Positions 1-11,261 of a stretch of 22,500 nt of DNA are shown here, in pieces (position 1 is the stretch's first letter; each line of letters opens with the position of its first letter). A program made the position numbers and the translations under genes. The DNA comes from Chrysomallon squamiferum. Its lineage: Eukaryota > Mollusca > Gastropoda > Neomphalida > Peltospiridae. The stretch is taken from positions 7,290,765 through 7,313,264 of the forward strand of contig CM022666.1 of NCBI GenBank assembly GCA_012295275.1. The letters are read 5' to 3'. The notes beneath the pieces are model-generated. The model saw only the letters and a program-made list of their open reading frames with translations, ran no database searches and was not told where the DNA came from.

Positions 1-33
<33 letters not shown>

Positions 34-1014
34 ACGCAGTTAAAAAGCATAAAAACGTTTACTTGAAACGAAATCAACATTAGAGTCATTTACAAGCAAT
101 AAGATTTGATCGAGATTTTGAAATGTTGATCCTGATGTCAGTGTCAAACGTAGCTGAACTATCTTGTCGTTTGTTCTGATTTATCGATAAGAGATATTAA
201 ATTAATAATTGTCAAGCGTTGCAGATGAATAGTACAGGACGATTTTGTTGATCTTTGCCTTAATGCAAATTTCGTGTCATTGTGAACGTATTTGGATATT
301 AAAAATGGTAAAAAGAAAAAGAAAAGAAAGGAATAAAAGAAGAGATGTGAAAATGAAATGATTAGCAAATTGCTATAGCGACAACATACATACAAACAAA
401 TACTAAAATAAATGAATAACGTTATAAAGTTTTGGTAATGATTAATAAATTAATTAATTTAATAATGTGGATGTTATAAAATAACAAAAGAAAAAAAGAA
501 GTAAGAAAAAGAACAAGAACAAAACGAAGAAAAGAAAACAGAAAAAATGAAATATGGGAAACTGAAAAAGAAACACCCACACACAAATAATAAAAATCAA
601 TGATTAGGCAAACTGCTGTAAATTATATGAGAATAAATTAATTTAAAAAAACGGCAAGATGAAATAATTTCGCTATGGCCGACAGAAACACTCATGCGCG
701 GACATACGTAATAATAAATGTACGACATTAATGCTTTAAAATTATAAAGATGAACTAATGAATAAAATAAACGAACAAACAAACAAACAAATAAATGTAA
801 AAGCTCAACGGAACGAAAGAATGAAACCATTACAAAAAGATACAAATTTAAAAAAAAACAAGTAAAACAAAAAGAAAGAAGCAAAGAAAAATAAGAAAAA
901 AATAAGACTGAAATAATATCTAAGTTTTAAAAAATGAGAAAAACAGAAGAAAAGAAACGATCAGCAAATGAAAGAGTAATTACAAATCTTTTTTTCCTTT
1001 TGTCACATTTGTAG
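1..1014. other. AT-rich non-coding DNA, probably intron upstream of the first visible exon
   Basis: It opens with a (TA)n run at 1-29. The rest is A-rich with many short purine stretches and no reading frame of coding character. The last bases form a pyrimidine-rich tract followed by TTTGTAG, which serves as the acceptor for the exon at 1015. Because the exon starts in the middle of the kinase-homology domain, this stretch is inferred to be an intron of the same gene. Confidence 0.6.
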
Positions 1015-1186
1015 AAATTTTGGCCAAAATAAAAAAGCCTCCACCGCTCATTCGACCGTCTGTGTCCCCCCAGGCAGCTCCACCCATTTACATCCAGGTA
1101 ATGAAACAGTGCTGGTCCGAAATTCCGGACATGAGACCGTCCATCTCGGACATCTATGACCAGTTCAAGAAGATGACCGGCGGGAA
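1015..1186 (+). CDS. Receptor guanylate cyclase, exon for the C-terminal end of the kinase-homology domain
   Basis: The exon reads EILAKIKKPPPLIRPSVSPQ, then AAPPIYIQVMKQCWSEIPDM and RPSISDIYDQFKKMTGGK. The CW...P..RPS signature is the last conserved block (subdomain XI) of protein-kinase folds. The ILAKIK...PP..RP...P...MKQCW pattern is typical of the pseudokinase (kinase-homology) domain of receptor guanylate cyclases, which regulates the cyclase by binding ATP but is not expected to phosphorylate. The acceptor is a T-rich tract ending TTTGTAG. The donor is GAA|GTGAGT, so the exon begins with two bases of a split codon and ends in phase 2 (AA|). Length is 172 nt. The earlier parts of the receptor (ectodomain, membrane segment, most of this domain) must lie upstream of the window. 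Family assignment is firm because the later exons encode the cyclase domain in the same orientation and phase. Confidence 0.9.
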
Positions 1187-1331
1187 GTGAGTATTAAAAC
1201 AACAACAAAAAAAACAACAACAACAACAAAACAACAACACAAAAAAACAGATTTCTCTCGATTTTATATTAAGGATGAAATTATGATTTTTTTAACGTCT
1301 GGTCATGTTGGAAATGAATTATAGGCTGAAG

Positions 1332-1396
<65 letters not shown>

Positions 1397-1430
1397 AAGA
1401 AGAAGAAGAAGAAAAGAAGAAGAAGAAGAA
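1332..1430. repeat. Trinucleotide microsatellite (ATA)n followed by (AGA)n
   Basis: An (ATA)n block at 1332-1368 passes directly into an (AGA)n block that ends near 1430 with one A insertion. A single-base change (T to G) turns one unit into the other, suggesting a substitution that spread by slippage. The open frames over it (poly-I then poly-R/E) are artefacts of the repeat. Confidence 0.95.
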
Positions 1431-1574
1431 TTAAAAAGAAATGAAACCAAGAAGAAAAACAAAACAAAGAAGAAGATTTTTAAAATAAATGACGTTTAAA
1501 CATCGACATCGTTGGATTCATCAAAATCATCATCGTTATTCGTTTTGATCCTTCTTTTATTCATTCTTTTATTA

Positions 1575-1775
1575 TTATTATTTTTTTTTTGTTGTTGTTG
1601 TTATTATTATTATTATTATTATTTTACTATTATTATTTGTTACTTTATTGTTTTTATTATTATTATTGTTATTATTACTATTACTATTATTTTATTATTA
1701 TTATTATTATTATTGTTGTTGCTTGTTGTTGTTGTTGTTGTTGTTTTATTGTAGTTGTTGTTATTGTTATTGTTA
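1575..1775. repeat. Compound (TTA)n/(TTG)n microsatellite
   Basis: About 200 bases of alternating TTA, TTG and occasional TAC triplets, in several sub-blocks. A smaller block of the same kind sits at about 2080-2140. Reading frames across it give only homopolymeric Leu, Tyr, Val or Cys and are not genes. Confidence 0.9.
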
Positions 1776-2444
1776 TATTACATTAAATCGCTAATATTAT
1801 TAACAATGTTTCGAATAGTGTTTTAATTATTACTCTTAACGATCTGGAAGACATTGTTATTATCGGACCAATCAGCTGGAAGAAGAATAAAAAAGACCAA
1901 TCATTGTTTTATTATTGTTGTTTTGTTGTTGTTGCTATTTTTAGCATTGTTATTAACCAATCAGTGATCGTGGACACGAAACATTTGAATACAGATTGTA
2001 AGAAAACATAGAATACTTTTAAATTTCTTTTTAAAATATAATTTATGTCTGTTCGTATAACAAGTAAAGATAATATATATATATTTTTTTTTATTATTAT
2101 TATTGTTGTTGTTGTTGTTATTCTTGTTATGCTGCTGTTGACTTTGAAAAAACACCTGAAATCCATTTAAAAAACTGAAATGTTTGTTTGAAAAAACTAG
2201 AGAAATAGAGTCAGCAATTTTGAGCCAAAGATAACAACTGCTGACAAAGTAAAATAAAAAAAAAATCATTCTCTCAAGTAAAAAAAAAGAAAAAAAAAAA
2301 AGAATTTCTTTTTTTCACTAGAAGTAATGGATCTTTTACATATAATTTCTAATTAACACATTAGTGCATGCCACAGGCTTCGAAAAACCACCCAGTGACG
2401 TTAACTGAAATGGAATTAGAAATAATTTGAAAGAACGAGAACAC

Positions 2445-2823
<379 letters not shown>

Positions 2824-2947
2824 CGAAACTTCTCAATTTCCTGTGCATTATAAGAATTTTCGATTTAAAAAAAAAAAAAAAAAATCTTTGTAGTCTGGAA
2901 TATGTTCTTTTCATTTATTTTTTATTTTTCTCTTCATGAATATATCT

Positions 2948-3173
<226 letters not shown>

Positions 3174-3567
3174 GAGAGAAAAAAATCTTATTAGGTTTGA
3201 TCTCCAGATAATTCTTTTCTTCCGTTGATTAAAACGACTTTGAGTCGATTTTCAATCTGGAACAAGATTCTTTTTTTTTTCTTTTTTTTTCTTCTATTTT
3301 TTTTTTTTTTTTCTCACTTTTTAATTTATTTATTAAATCTTACATGTCAGTTGTTAATGAATGCGTAGAAAGAACTGTAGTGGAGGGTTAGCGTACTTAC
3401 ATCAGTCTCAATAAATCACAGAAACAATAACTTTTATCACGTTCAGTGTGACAAGGCTGGCGTTTGTTTGGCTGCAGTGTGTGCAAGTTCTGACTGCGTG
3501 AAGATCTGTACAAAACACCATCTTACTCCCCAGTGTGTAAGATTAATTCTAGACTTAGGATGTTTTC

Positions 3568-4026
<459 letters not shown>

Positions 4027-4170
4027 GATCGCGCATCCGTACATTCATCCATTCATTCATAACAGCAACTGGTATATAATTAATTACTATACAAATACAC
4101 TCTTTTTTGTTATTTATATTTTTATATTTTTAAATTATTTATTAATTAATTATGATCTTTTAATTGTCAG

Positions 4171-4363
4171 AATTGTGGCAGAGAATCTGAAAACAGGACA
4201 ACGAGTAGAAGCAGAGAGTTTCAACGAGGTCACCATCTACTTTAGCGACATCGTTGGCTTCACGACTATCTCCGCCATGAGCACACCTATGCAAGTCGTT
4301 GATCTTCTCAACGACCTTTACACCATGTTCGACGCCACCATCGACGTCTACGACGTATATAAA
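4171..4363 (+). CDS. Receptor guanylate cyclase, exon for the start of the catalytic domain
   Basis: After one base completing a split Lys codon, the exon reads [40 protein letters not shown], then [18 protein letters not shown] and VYDVYK. This is the N-terminal part of the class III nucleotide cyclase fold. The Asp of YFSDIVGFT is the first of two metal-binding aspartates that position Mg2+/Mn2+ for converting GTP to cGMP. STPMQVV.LLNDLYT.FD is diagnostic of animal guanylate cyclases. Acceptor TTAATTGTCAG|AA, donor AAA|GTATGT. Length is 193 nt, ending in phase 0, as required by the next exon, which starts VETIGDAY. The last ten bases of this exon and its donor form the first unit of a 30-bp minisatellite, so alternative donors downstream could lengthen it. 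The helical linker normally preceding IVAE is not encoded here. Confidence 0.95.
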
Positions 4364-4735
4364 GTATGTATCAGTAGACAGTACGTATATAAAGTATGTA
4401 TCAGTAGACAGTACGTATATAAAGTATGTATCAGTAGACAGTACGTATATAAAGTGTGTATCAGTAGACAGTATGTGTATAAAGTATGTATCAGTAGACA
4501 GTACGTATATAAAGTATGTATCAGTAGACAGTATGTATCAGTAGACAGTACGTATATAAAGTATGTATCAGTAGTCAGTATGTATATAAAGTATGTATCA
4601 GTAGACAGTACGTATATAAAGTATGTATCAATAGACAGTATGTATATAAAGTATGTATCAGTAGACAGTATGTATATAAAGTATGTATCAGTAGACAGTA
4701 CGTATATAAAGTATGTATCAGTAGTCAGTATGTAT
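4354..4735 (+). repeat. 30-bp minisatellite carrying the exon end and 5' splice site, 12 copies
   Basis: Each unit contains CGTATATAAAGTATGT followed by ATCAGTAGACAGTA. Unit 1 starts inside the coding exon (codons for VYK plus the real donor). AAA|GT occurs with its GT at 4364, 4394, 4424, 4454, 4484, 4514, 4561, 4591, 4621, 4651, 4681 and 4711. Eleven are GTATGT and the one at 4454 is GTGTGT. A partial 17-bp unit at 4531-4547 breaks the 30-bp periodicity. The coding frame stays open through the whole array ([10 protein letters not shown] per unit at first) and on to a stop near 4747. Unit sequences differ by single substitutions, which points to tandem duplication. Confidence 0.95.
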
Positions 4736-4769
4736 CATATACGATAATGTTATATATAGAGTATATGGA

Positions 4770-5118
4770 AATATCTATCTATGTATCTTTGTATGTATGT
4801 ATGTATCTATGTATGTATGTATGTATGTATGTGTGTGTATGTATGTATGTATGTATGTATCTATCTATCTATCTGTCTGTCTGTTTATATATCTTTCTAT
4901 CTCTCTGTCTGTCTACCTATGTATATATGTGTGTGTACTTGTGTATGTATGTATGTATGTATGTATCTACCTATCAATCTATCTGTCTATCTATTATCTG
5001 TCTGTCTGTCTGTCTATCTTTCTATATATATGTCTGTCTACCTATCTATGTATGTGTGTATGTATGTATATGTATGTATGTATGTGTGTATGTATGTATG
5101 TATGTATGTATATATGTT
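4770..5118. repeat. Tetranucleotide tract (ATGT)n/(ATCT)n/(TGTC)n
   Basis: About 350 bases of imperfect tetranucleotide units that switch between ATGT, ATCT and TGTC. It begins shortly after the minisatellite, whose own unit contains GTATGTAT, so the two may share an origin by slippage. Three frames stay open through it only because the units lack stops. Confidence 0.92.
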
Positions 5119-5717
5119 TTTTTCTTTTTGAAATATGATATTAGATTAACCAATTTAAAACCAGTACTAACAGAGAAAAAAAAAAAAAAAAAAAAAACAA
5201 CACGTAAGCAACTTTCCTCCAATAGCAGAAACTAATCTTTCATAGCAGCCTTCCCATAAATAGCTATGTATGTTTAACTGTTGAGTAACGCTGGCTAACA
5301 TTGGAAATAGGCCAATCGGTACGTAGAGGAGTATTGATCCGCGGACTCTTCAGACGTCATAATTGCGTAAGAGACGGCTTTATAATTGATCATTATCTGT
5401 AATAACATAAGTATTTTTGATGTGTTGTTTATTGCCTCTAATTGGTGGTTTTATGTTTAATGAGTCTACACTAAGTATGAAAATACTTCCGCATAGATTT
5501 TATTATCAGCAATAAAGAGGATGTTTTCGACACAAATTAACGTGAGAAAGTGCGAATTAATTTCATCTATTACGGTGAAACCGAGTCGAGTGCTTTTAAA
5601 CTAAATAAAATAAAAAAACAGAAAGGAAAAGAAGGAAACAAAACACTCCATAAAATAATAATAATAATAATCAAGATGAAGAAAAAGGAAAAAGAAAAAA
5701 AAATGTAATTGTATACA

Positions 5718-5790
5718 GGCTCCAGAGGGATTCGAACACTCGACCTTCTGCTTACTAGGCAGACGCTCTAACCAACTGAGCTATAGAGCC
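5718..5790 (-). tRNA. tRNA-Thr (anticodon AGU), antisense within intron 2
   Basis: The reverse complement, 73 nt, folds as a cloverleaf. The acceptor stem is GGCTCTA paired with TGGAGCC (one G-T). The D-arm holds the A box TAGCTCAGTTGG. The anticodon stem TCTGC/GCAGA closes the loop CTAGTAA, giving anticodon AGU. The T-loop TTCGAAT is canonical and forms the B box. There is no intron. One T-stem pair is mismatched (GAGTG against CCCTC), unlike the second copy at 21420. A run of eight or more T follows about 13 nt downstream of the tRNA 3' end and would serve as RNA polymerase III terminator. The gene runs against the host guanylate cyclase. A tRNA-derived SINE head is the alternative, but no SINE body is evident on either side. 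Confidence 0.88.
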
Positions 5791-5912
5791 GTTATTTCGT
5801 TCGGTCAACTAATTAATGTTTCTCAGCTGATCCACTATGCTGTTAAACTATGTTTAATCATTAATTCAAATTTCAGTAAACAGTATATGATATACTTTTG
5901 GATTAATACTTC

Positions 5913-5977
<65 letters not shown>

Positions 5978-6120
5978 GTAACAACAACAACAATATCAAG
6001 ATGAACAATAATAATAACAACAACAATAATAATAATAGTAATAATAATAATAAAAAAAATAATAATAATAATAATAATAAGAAGAAGAAGAAGAACAACA
6101 ACAACAACAACAACAACACA
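5913..6120. repeat. (AAT)n/(AAC)n/(AAG)n trinucleotide tract
   Basis: A pure (AAT)n block is followed by mixed AAT, AAC, AGT and AAG triplets for about 200 bases. Poly-Asn and poly-Leu frames over it are repeat artefacts. Confidence 0.95.
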
Positions 6121-6796
6121 ACAAAGATAATAATAAATGTTACGACGATGTTAAAAGGCCAGCCAACACAATCACAAAATGGAATACGCCACCAAAACAA
6201 CTCCACCAATATAATTTACGTATAGATCCACCAATAATATATAATTACATAATAATTATTATATAAAAGTAAAATGATTATGATATCATCACACGCACAC
6301 TTATTACAGATATTGCAAGAAATTCAATTTTATATACAATTTTTTCGAAATCAGATTTTCGATTTTTTGTTCCTTCAGTTGGAACGGGATATAACCCCTA
6401 ATGGAATGATAGATATAGGTTAAATGCCATTAGGGAACAAGCAGACCGATCAATGACAGTATTTATATAGCAGAACAGAACTATTTCAGTTTCATTACGA
6501 CAGTCGTAGAAAGATTAACGATAAATGAACGTAAGTAATTACGCAAGAACGTAAACACCAGCAAAACAATTATTGTTTTATTACGATGTATTAAAGATTC
6601 AAGGACTTCTATTAAAGGATATTGTTTGTCCTTCACCTATTTTTTTTTTTTTTTTATTTGTCCATCGTTCACTCGTTTTCTGTTTCTCTCTCTGACTGTC
6701 TGTCACTCTGTCTGTTCCTATCTTTCTCTTTCCTACTTTCTGTCTCACTTTCGTAACAGTCTTTATCTTTTTCTTTCTGTTTCTGTCTGTGTCTGT

Positions 6797-7214
<418 letters not shown>

Positions 7215-7252
7215 GTTTTTATTTCACTCAAGTATTAAATGTTCTAACTCAG

Positions 7253-7427
7253 GTTGAGACGATTGGCGACGCTTACATGGTGAGCAGCGGACTTCCGGTC
7301 AGGAACGGAAACCGGCACGCGGGCGAGGTTGGTACAATGGCGCTGGACTTGCTGAGTCAGTGCGGAAAGTTCACCATCAGACACATGCCTGACGTGCCCC
7401 TGCGTGTCAGGATAGGTCTGCACACAG
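7253..7427 (+). CDS. Receptor guanylate cyclase, exon for the central catalytic core (VETIGDAYM)
   Basis: It reads [38 protein letters not shown], then [20 protein letters not shown] with a split Gly codon at the end. The Asp of IGDAYM is the second metal-binding aspartate. The Glu of VETIGD is the residue that recognises the guanine base, where adenylate cyclases carry Lys. RHAGE and RIGLHTG are conserved structural blocks. Acceptor is TTCTAACTCAG|GTT and donor ACAG|GTAAGT, a near-consensus site. Length is 175 nt, entering in phase 0 and leaving in phase 1, so it cannot be skipped without a frame change: 4363 joined to 9342 meets a stop after nine codons. Complementary repeats on both sides may influence its splicing. 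Confidence 0.97.
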
Positions 7428-7620
7428 GTAAGTCATGCCAGGTAAAACTGCCCTGGAAACCTTTTCACGTAGGCAAATCAGAAAGGTGTTTGAGAGCTGA
7501 GTAGTCAGATTGGTTCAGTTTTATATTTAGATGTGCTTAAAGTTCTTACGTGGCGGTCAGAAAGAGTGATGAAGAAAAGGGAGAGAAGAGTTTTTTATCA
7601 ACAGAATGAGAGACAGAGGG

Positions 7621-8078
<458 letters not shown>

Positions 8079-8338
8079 ACCCATCCACTGAACAACTTCC
8101 TGATCTAAAACTAATGTTGTTTCACCACAGACTACGGCTGTGTTTACGTTTACACTGAGATAACGCTGTGTTTAAAGTACTCTGCTTACTACTGTATGAA
8201 ATCGATCAAGTTATGATTATCATTTCCTCCACATGCTCAAACGAGTCACGGTTAAGCCTTGTAAATGATGGACTGAGGAGAAATGACGTCATCGTTTGAT
8301 GCTATAAATTAGATCATGAGTTGATAACGCAAATTAAA

Positions 8339-8508
8339 TAGATTCCGCGACATACTTCGTATCAAGTCTACATTAGTGTTTACGTCACAGCTACCTCCGT
8401 CTCTGCAGATTTCATTAAATTCTTGAAGTCGTCTGCGATCTTTTAAAATTAAAAGCGTCACATTTAAACCCTGGATTTGATCACATCGTAATATCGCAGC
8501 AGAAGAAT
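8339..8508. repeat. Dispersed repeat copy B, uninterrupted
   Basis: This matches the two flanks of 2445-2823. It lacks the long (CT)n of copy A and instead has a short GCTACCTCCGTCTCTGCAG at the same place. The - strand is open over this copy, with segments SAAILRCDQIQGLNVTLLIL and RRRLQEFNEICRD. The matching part of copy A carries a stop, so an ancient coding origin is possible but not shown. No terminal repeats or target-site duplications were evident. Confidence 0.75.
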
Positions 8509-8716
8509 TTGCGTCAAGAATCAAGCCGCGATTCCGCCTTAAATGTAAAGAAGGGAATATGTTAGAAATCACGTGATGAATGTGGCGTAAAACAATACTT
8601 GCGTAATGACTGCACATTAGTCACACGTGTATATTAACAATTTCAAATTTTTTACGTCAAGAAAATCAGTGTATATGCAATAAATTTAATAAACCATCAG
8701 TATACAAAAACAAACT

Positions 8717-8717
<1 letters not shown>

Positions 8718-8815
<98 letters not shown>
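8718..8815. repeat. (CT)n dinucleotide tract
   Basis: Nearly pure (CT)n over about 98 bases with a GTCTCTG interruption at the 3' end. It lies in intron 3, shortly upstream of a poly-T run. Confidence 0.96.
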
Positions 8816-9341
8816 GACAAATTAATACAACACGATTGAAATAACGTCAACAATTTTTTTTTTTTTTTTTTTTTTTAAATGACAGTAAACATTAAATAAA
8901 AACAAACTGACATTTAACATTTGATCGTCTTTGTAAGAATAAGCATCATAGATTACGTATTTGTTTTCAACCAGCTTTGAAAACAATTAGCGAATGATTT
9001 ATGATTATTCAGTCAAAAAGAACCCCCAAAAAAAAAAAAAAAAAAAAAGATGAAAACAACAAACAATAACAATCTGGTAGCTTTTGTATCAGAGAATGAC
9101 ATATCCTCTTTAATCGTTTTGTTATCTTATAAAATAAAGAAAAAAGAAATTAAAAAAGACAGAAGAAAAGAGCCTTTTATAAACTCATCGCGAAGAAGAA
9201 AAAGAAAATGACGTAAAACCTGATATCTTTAAACCTATTCGACATATAAATATTTTTGTAATGCAGGTATGTAATACAGGTATGTAATACTGTTTATATA
9301 TGTACATGTGTGTAATTAATTTGGTATTGTTTTTGTTCTAG

Positions 9342-9440
9342 GGTCTGCAGTGGCTGGGGTGGTTGGTTTGACGATGCCAAGATATTGTTTGTTTGGTGAC
9401 ACAGTTAACACTGCATCTAGAATGGAATCCACAGGACTAC
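9342..9440 (+). CDS. Receptor guanylate cyclase, exon for the guanine-binding and transition-state block
   Basis: After completing a split Gly codon it reads [20 protein letters not shown], then [12 protein letters not shown] with a split Pro codon at the end. This is the most conserved stretch of the cyclase domain. The Cys of RYCLFGD contacts the guanine base (Asp in adenylate cyclases), and the Asn and Arg of NTASRMES stabilise the transition state. Together with the Glu in the previous exon this supports GTP specificity and an active homodimer. Acceptor TTTGTTCTAG|GG, donor CTAC|GTAAGT. Length 99 nt, entering and leaving in phase 1. The usual residue pair before AGVVGL in this family is often PV or SV, so SAVAGVVGL is ordinary variation. 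Confidence 0.98.
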
Positions 9441-10071
9441 GTAAGTATAAGATATATTCCTTATAATAACATTAAAATACTCGTATATTAATAAAAGCAA
9501 AAACAGATCTGCATCCGTCTTCTTCTGCCTTTTTCTGTGTCTGCTTGTCTGTCTCTCTTTCTGTCTGTCTGTCTGTTTGTGTCTCTGTCTCTCTTATTAT
9601 CATTGCCATACCCATTACCTTCTTCATCATCATCCTCCTCTTTCATGTTTCACGTTAGAATCAGATTCAGCATACCTCCTTCTTTGTCAGTTCTCAGAGG
9701 AGTTTTAGACGCAACAACCTTTACAACAATCTCTCCCAATCGTACTTCTCTTTGAACACAAGCATCTGACTGTCAGTTATAGTATTTCTATGACATTATT
9801 ATTTTTTTTTAGCCTTTTGTGTTGATGAAGTAATTTTATCAGCAGATCAATATATTTCATCATTTTATGTTATTTCGAAAAAAAAAGAAAAGAAGCATTT
9901 TCTCCAAACAATACTGAATAAATACGCCCACAAAAGATTCGAGAAAGAGAGAGAGAGATTCGATCCAGCATAGACAGAACTGCCCGTCTTATGATCGATT
10001 ACCTGATCAAGAGAGAGAACGAGAGAACACATATATAAAAATCTTTTGTTTTCGTTCCGTTAGTAAATGTT

Positions 10072-10128
<57 letters not shown>

Positions 10129-10706
10129 ACAATTAAAAGTACAGATTATAGCATATGTATGTAATATGTATGTGTAAATATGTGTATATCTGTCTATGTT
10201 ACAAAGGTAAACGTGCATGAGAATACAGTCTTATTCTTAACTAAATTCGGCCCATTATTAAATACAGAAATAATGCTGACATGTTTATCACAAAATGTAT
10301 CAGATACGAAATAAACAACAGACGTCGACACTTTTACTGTTGTTTCGAAACGAAACACATTTTCACACTGACATATTCTGAAAAAAGGGCGTCGCGACAA
10401 TACATTATTTCGTGACATATACGTGTTTCCGCGGTGCACCTTAAATCGATTTCTTCTTTCTTCTTATATCCTGTATAATCTTAATGTACGAATATATATA
10501 TCTTACCATTACAAAATGTATGTCTGTCTTATATGATCACAGGACGTCACACTGTATTGGTATACCCATCTGTCTGTCTGTCCGTCAGTCCTTGTTCATC
10601 CGTCAGTGGACTGTTCATTCTTCCTTCCATCCATCCTTCCATCCATCTAACCCTGAACGGTCCGTCCATCCAGACAAATCATCTGTTTACGTTTCTTTGC
10701 TTTCAG
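9441..10706 (+). other. Intron 4 of the guanylate cyclase
   Basis: It lies between GTAAGT and a TTTCTTTGCTTTCAG acceptor. It contains a short TCTG-rich stretch (about 9535-9595), a (GA)n run at 10073-10123 and CATC/TCTG units near 10565-10680. An 81-codon frame on the - strand at 10194-10439 resembles no family I know and is probably chance. Confidence 0.85.
10073..10123. repeat. (GA)n dinucleotide tract
   Basis: A pure (GA)n run of about 50 bases within intron 4. Shorter GAGA stretches precede it at about 9945-9958 and 10010-10025. Confidence 0.95.
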
Positions 10707-10798
10707 CTTTCCGGATTCACATCAGTCAACAGTGCAAAGACATCCTCGATATTCTCGGAGGATACAACGTTTTGTATCGCGGTCAAGTGGAATTAAAG
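10707..10798 (+). CDS. Receptor guanylate cyclase, exon for the C-terminal part of the catalytic domain
   Basis: It completes the split Pro codon and reads FRIHISQQCKDILDILGGYN, then VLYRGQVELK. This corresponds to the family segment that starts LP.RIHVS and ends RG.VE.KGKG, which forms the last strands of the cyclase fold. Acceptor GCTTTCAG|CT, donor AAG|GTACAA. Length 92 nt, leaving in phase 0, which matches the following exon that begins GKGHHSTYWL. Confidence 0.96.
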
Positions 10799-10860
10799 GT
10801 ACAACATACTTACATACTACATTCACACATACATGATTACCTAAACACACAAACAGACAA

Positions 10861-11025
10861 ACACACACACATACATACATACATACATACATACATACAT
10901 ACATACATACATACACACACACATACATACATACACACATACATACACACATATTTATATGTATATATACACATACAGACACACATCCATATAGACACAC
11001 ACACATACATACATACATACATACA

Positions 11026-11059
<34 letters not shown>

Positions 11060-11070
11060 CATACATACAT
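10861..11070. repeat. (ACAT)n/(CA)n tetranucleotide tract filling intron 5
   Basis: The 383-bp intron 10799-11181 is mostly CATA and CACA units, interrupted by TATATGTATATATACAC near 10955-10972. The intron ends ATTTACATTTCAG. Frames through it (Thr-Tyr-Ile-His or Met-Tyr-Val-Cys) are repeat artefacts. Confidence 0.94.
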
Positions 11071-11181
11071 AGAATATATACATAAAATTAATACACTCAT
11101 ACTTATTATATTAAGTGTTTTTCTAAATTGTTGTATCGATGTATAATTAATGATAACGGTAGTTAAATATTTACATTTCAG

Positions 11182-11261
11182 GGCAAAGGTCATCATTCTA
11201 CGTACTGGCTAGTGGGTAAGGAGGGATTTACCAAAGAACTTCCAGTTCCGCCGGAACCCGT
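11182..11261 (+). CDS. Receptor guanylate cyclase, exon for the end of the catalytic domain
   Basis: It reads GKGHHSTYWLVGKEGFTKEL, then PVPPEPV with the last codon split. KGKG...TYWL.G is the closing motif of receptor guanylate cyclase catalytic domains (joined to the preceding Lys). Acceptor TTACATTTCAG. The donor chosen is CCCGT|GTACGT at 11262, ending in phase 2, because it keeps a long frame open into the exon at 13051 (GT plus T gives Val). A second GT four bases on (GTATAT) would lead to an early stop in the next exon. If this intron is not removed, the frame continues to a TGA at 11383-11385, which would give a short natural C-terminus. Confidence 0.9.

Noticed and set aside
159-884. 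Hydrophobic - strand frames at 159-395 and 597-884
   Set aside because: They arise from A-rich + strand sequence read as Phe/Leu/Ser codons. There is no conserved motif or splice signal.
1300-1335. MLEMNYRLK frame as a remnant of the missing linker helix (which usually has MLEKYS...L)
   Set aside because: The similarity is only a few residues, a TAA stop lies just before it, the phase does not fit, and it runs into (ATA)n.
4354-4735. CRISPR-like array (about 30-bp direct repeats)
   Set aside because: Units are adjacent without unique spacers, start within a eukaryotic exon and diverge by single substitutions, so it is a minisatellite.
5718-5790. tRNA-derived SINE
   Set aside because: Both tRNA-Thr copies fold fully along 73 nt, and their flanks do not share a repeat body or an A-rich tail.
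8120-8160. Acceptor-like CACCACAG followed by GC-richer sequence as an extra exon in intron 3
   Set aside because: The flanking exons join exactly at [12 protein letters not shown] in the conserved core, leaving no room for an insertion, and no matching donor was found.
8309-8617. A 102-codon - strand frame as an independent gene
   Set aside because: Its central part is a dispersed repeat whose other copy carries a stop, and no splice or start context supports a gene. It is recorded as a repeat instead.
10194-10439. An 81-codon - strand frame within intron 4
   Set aside because: No family resemblance, no splice context, and of a length expected by chance in a window this long.
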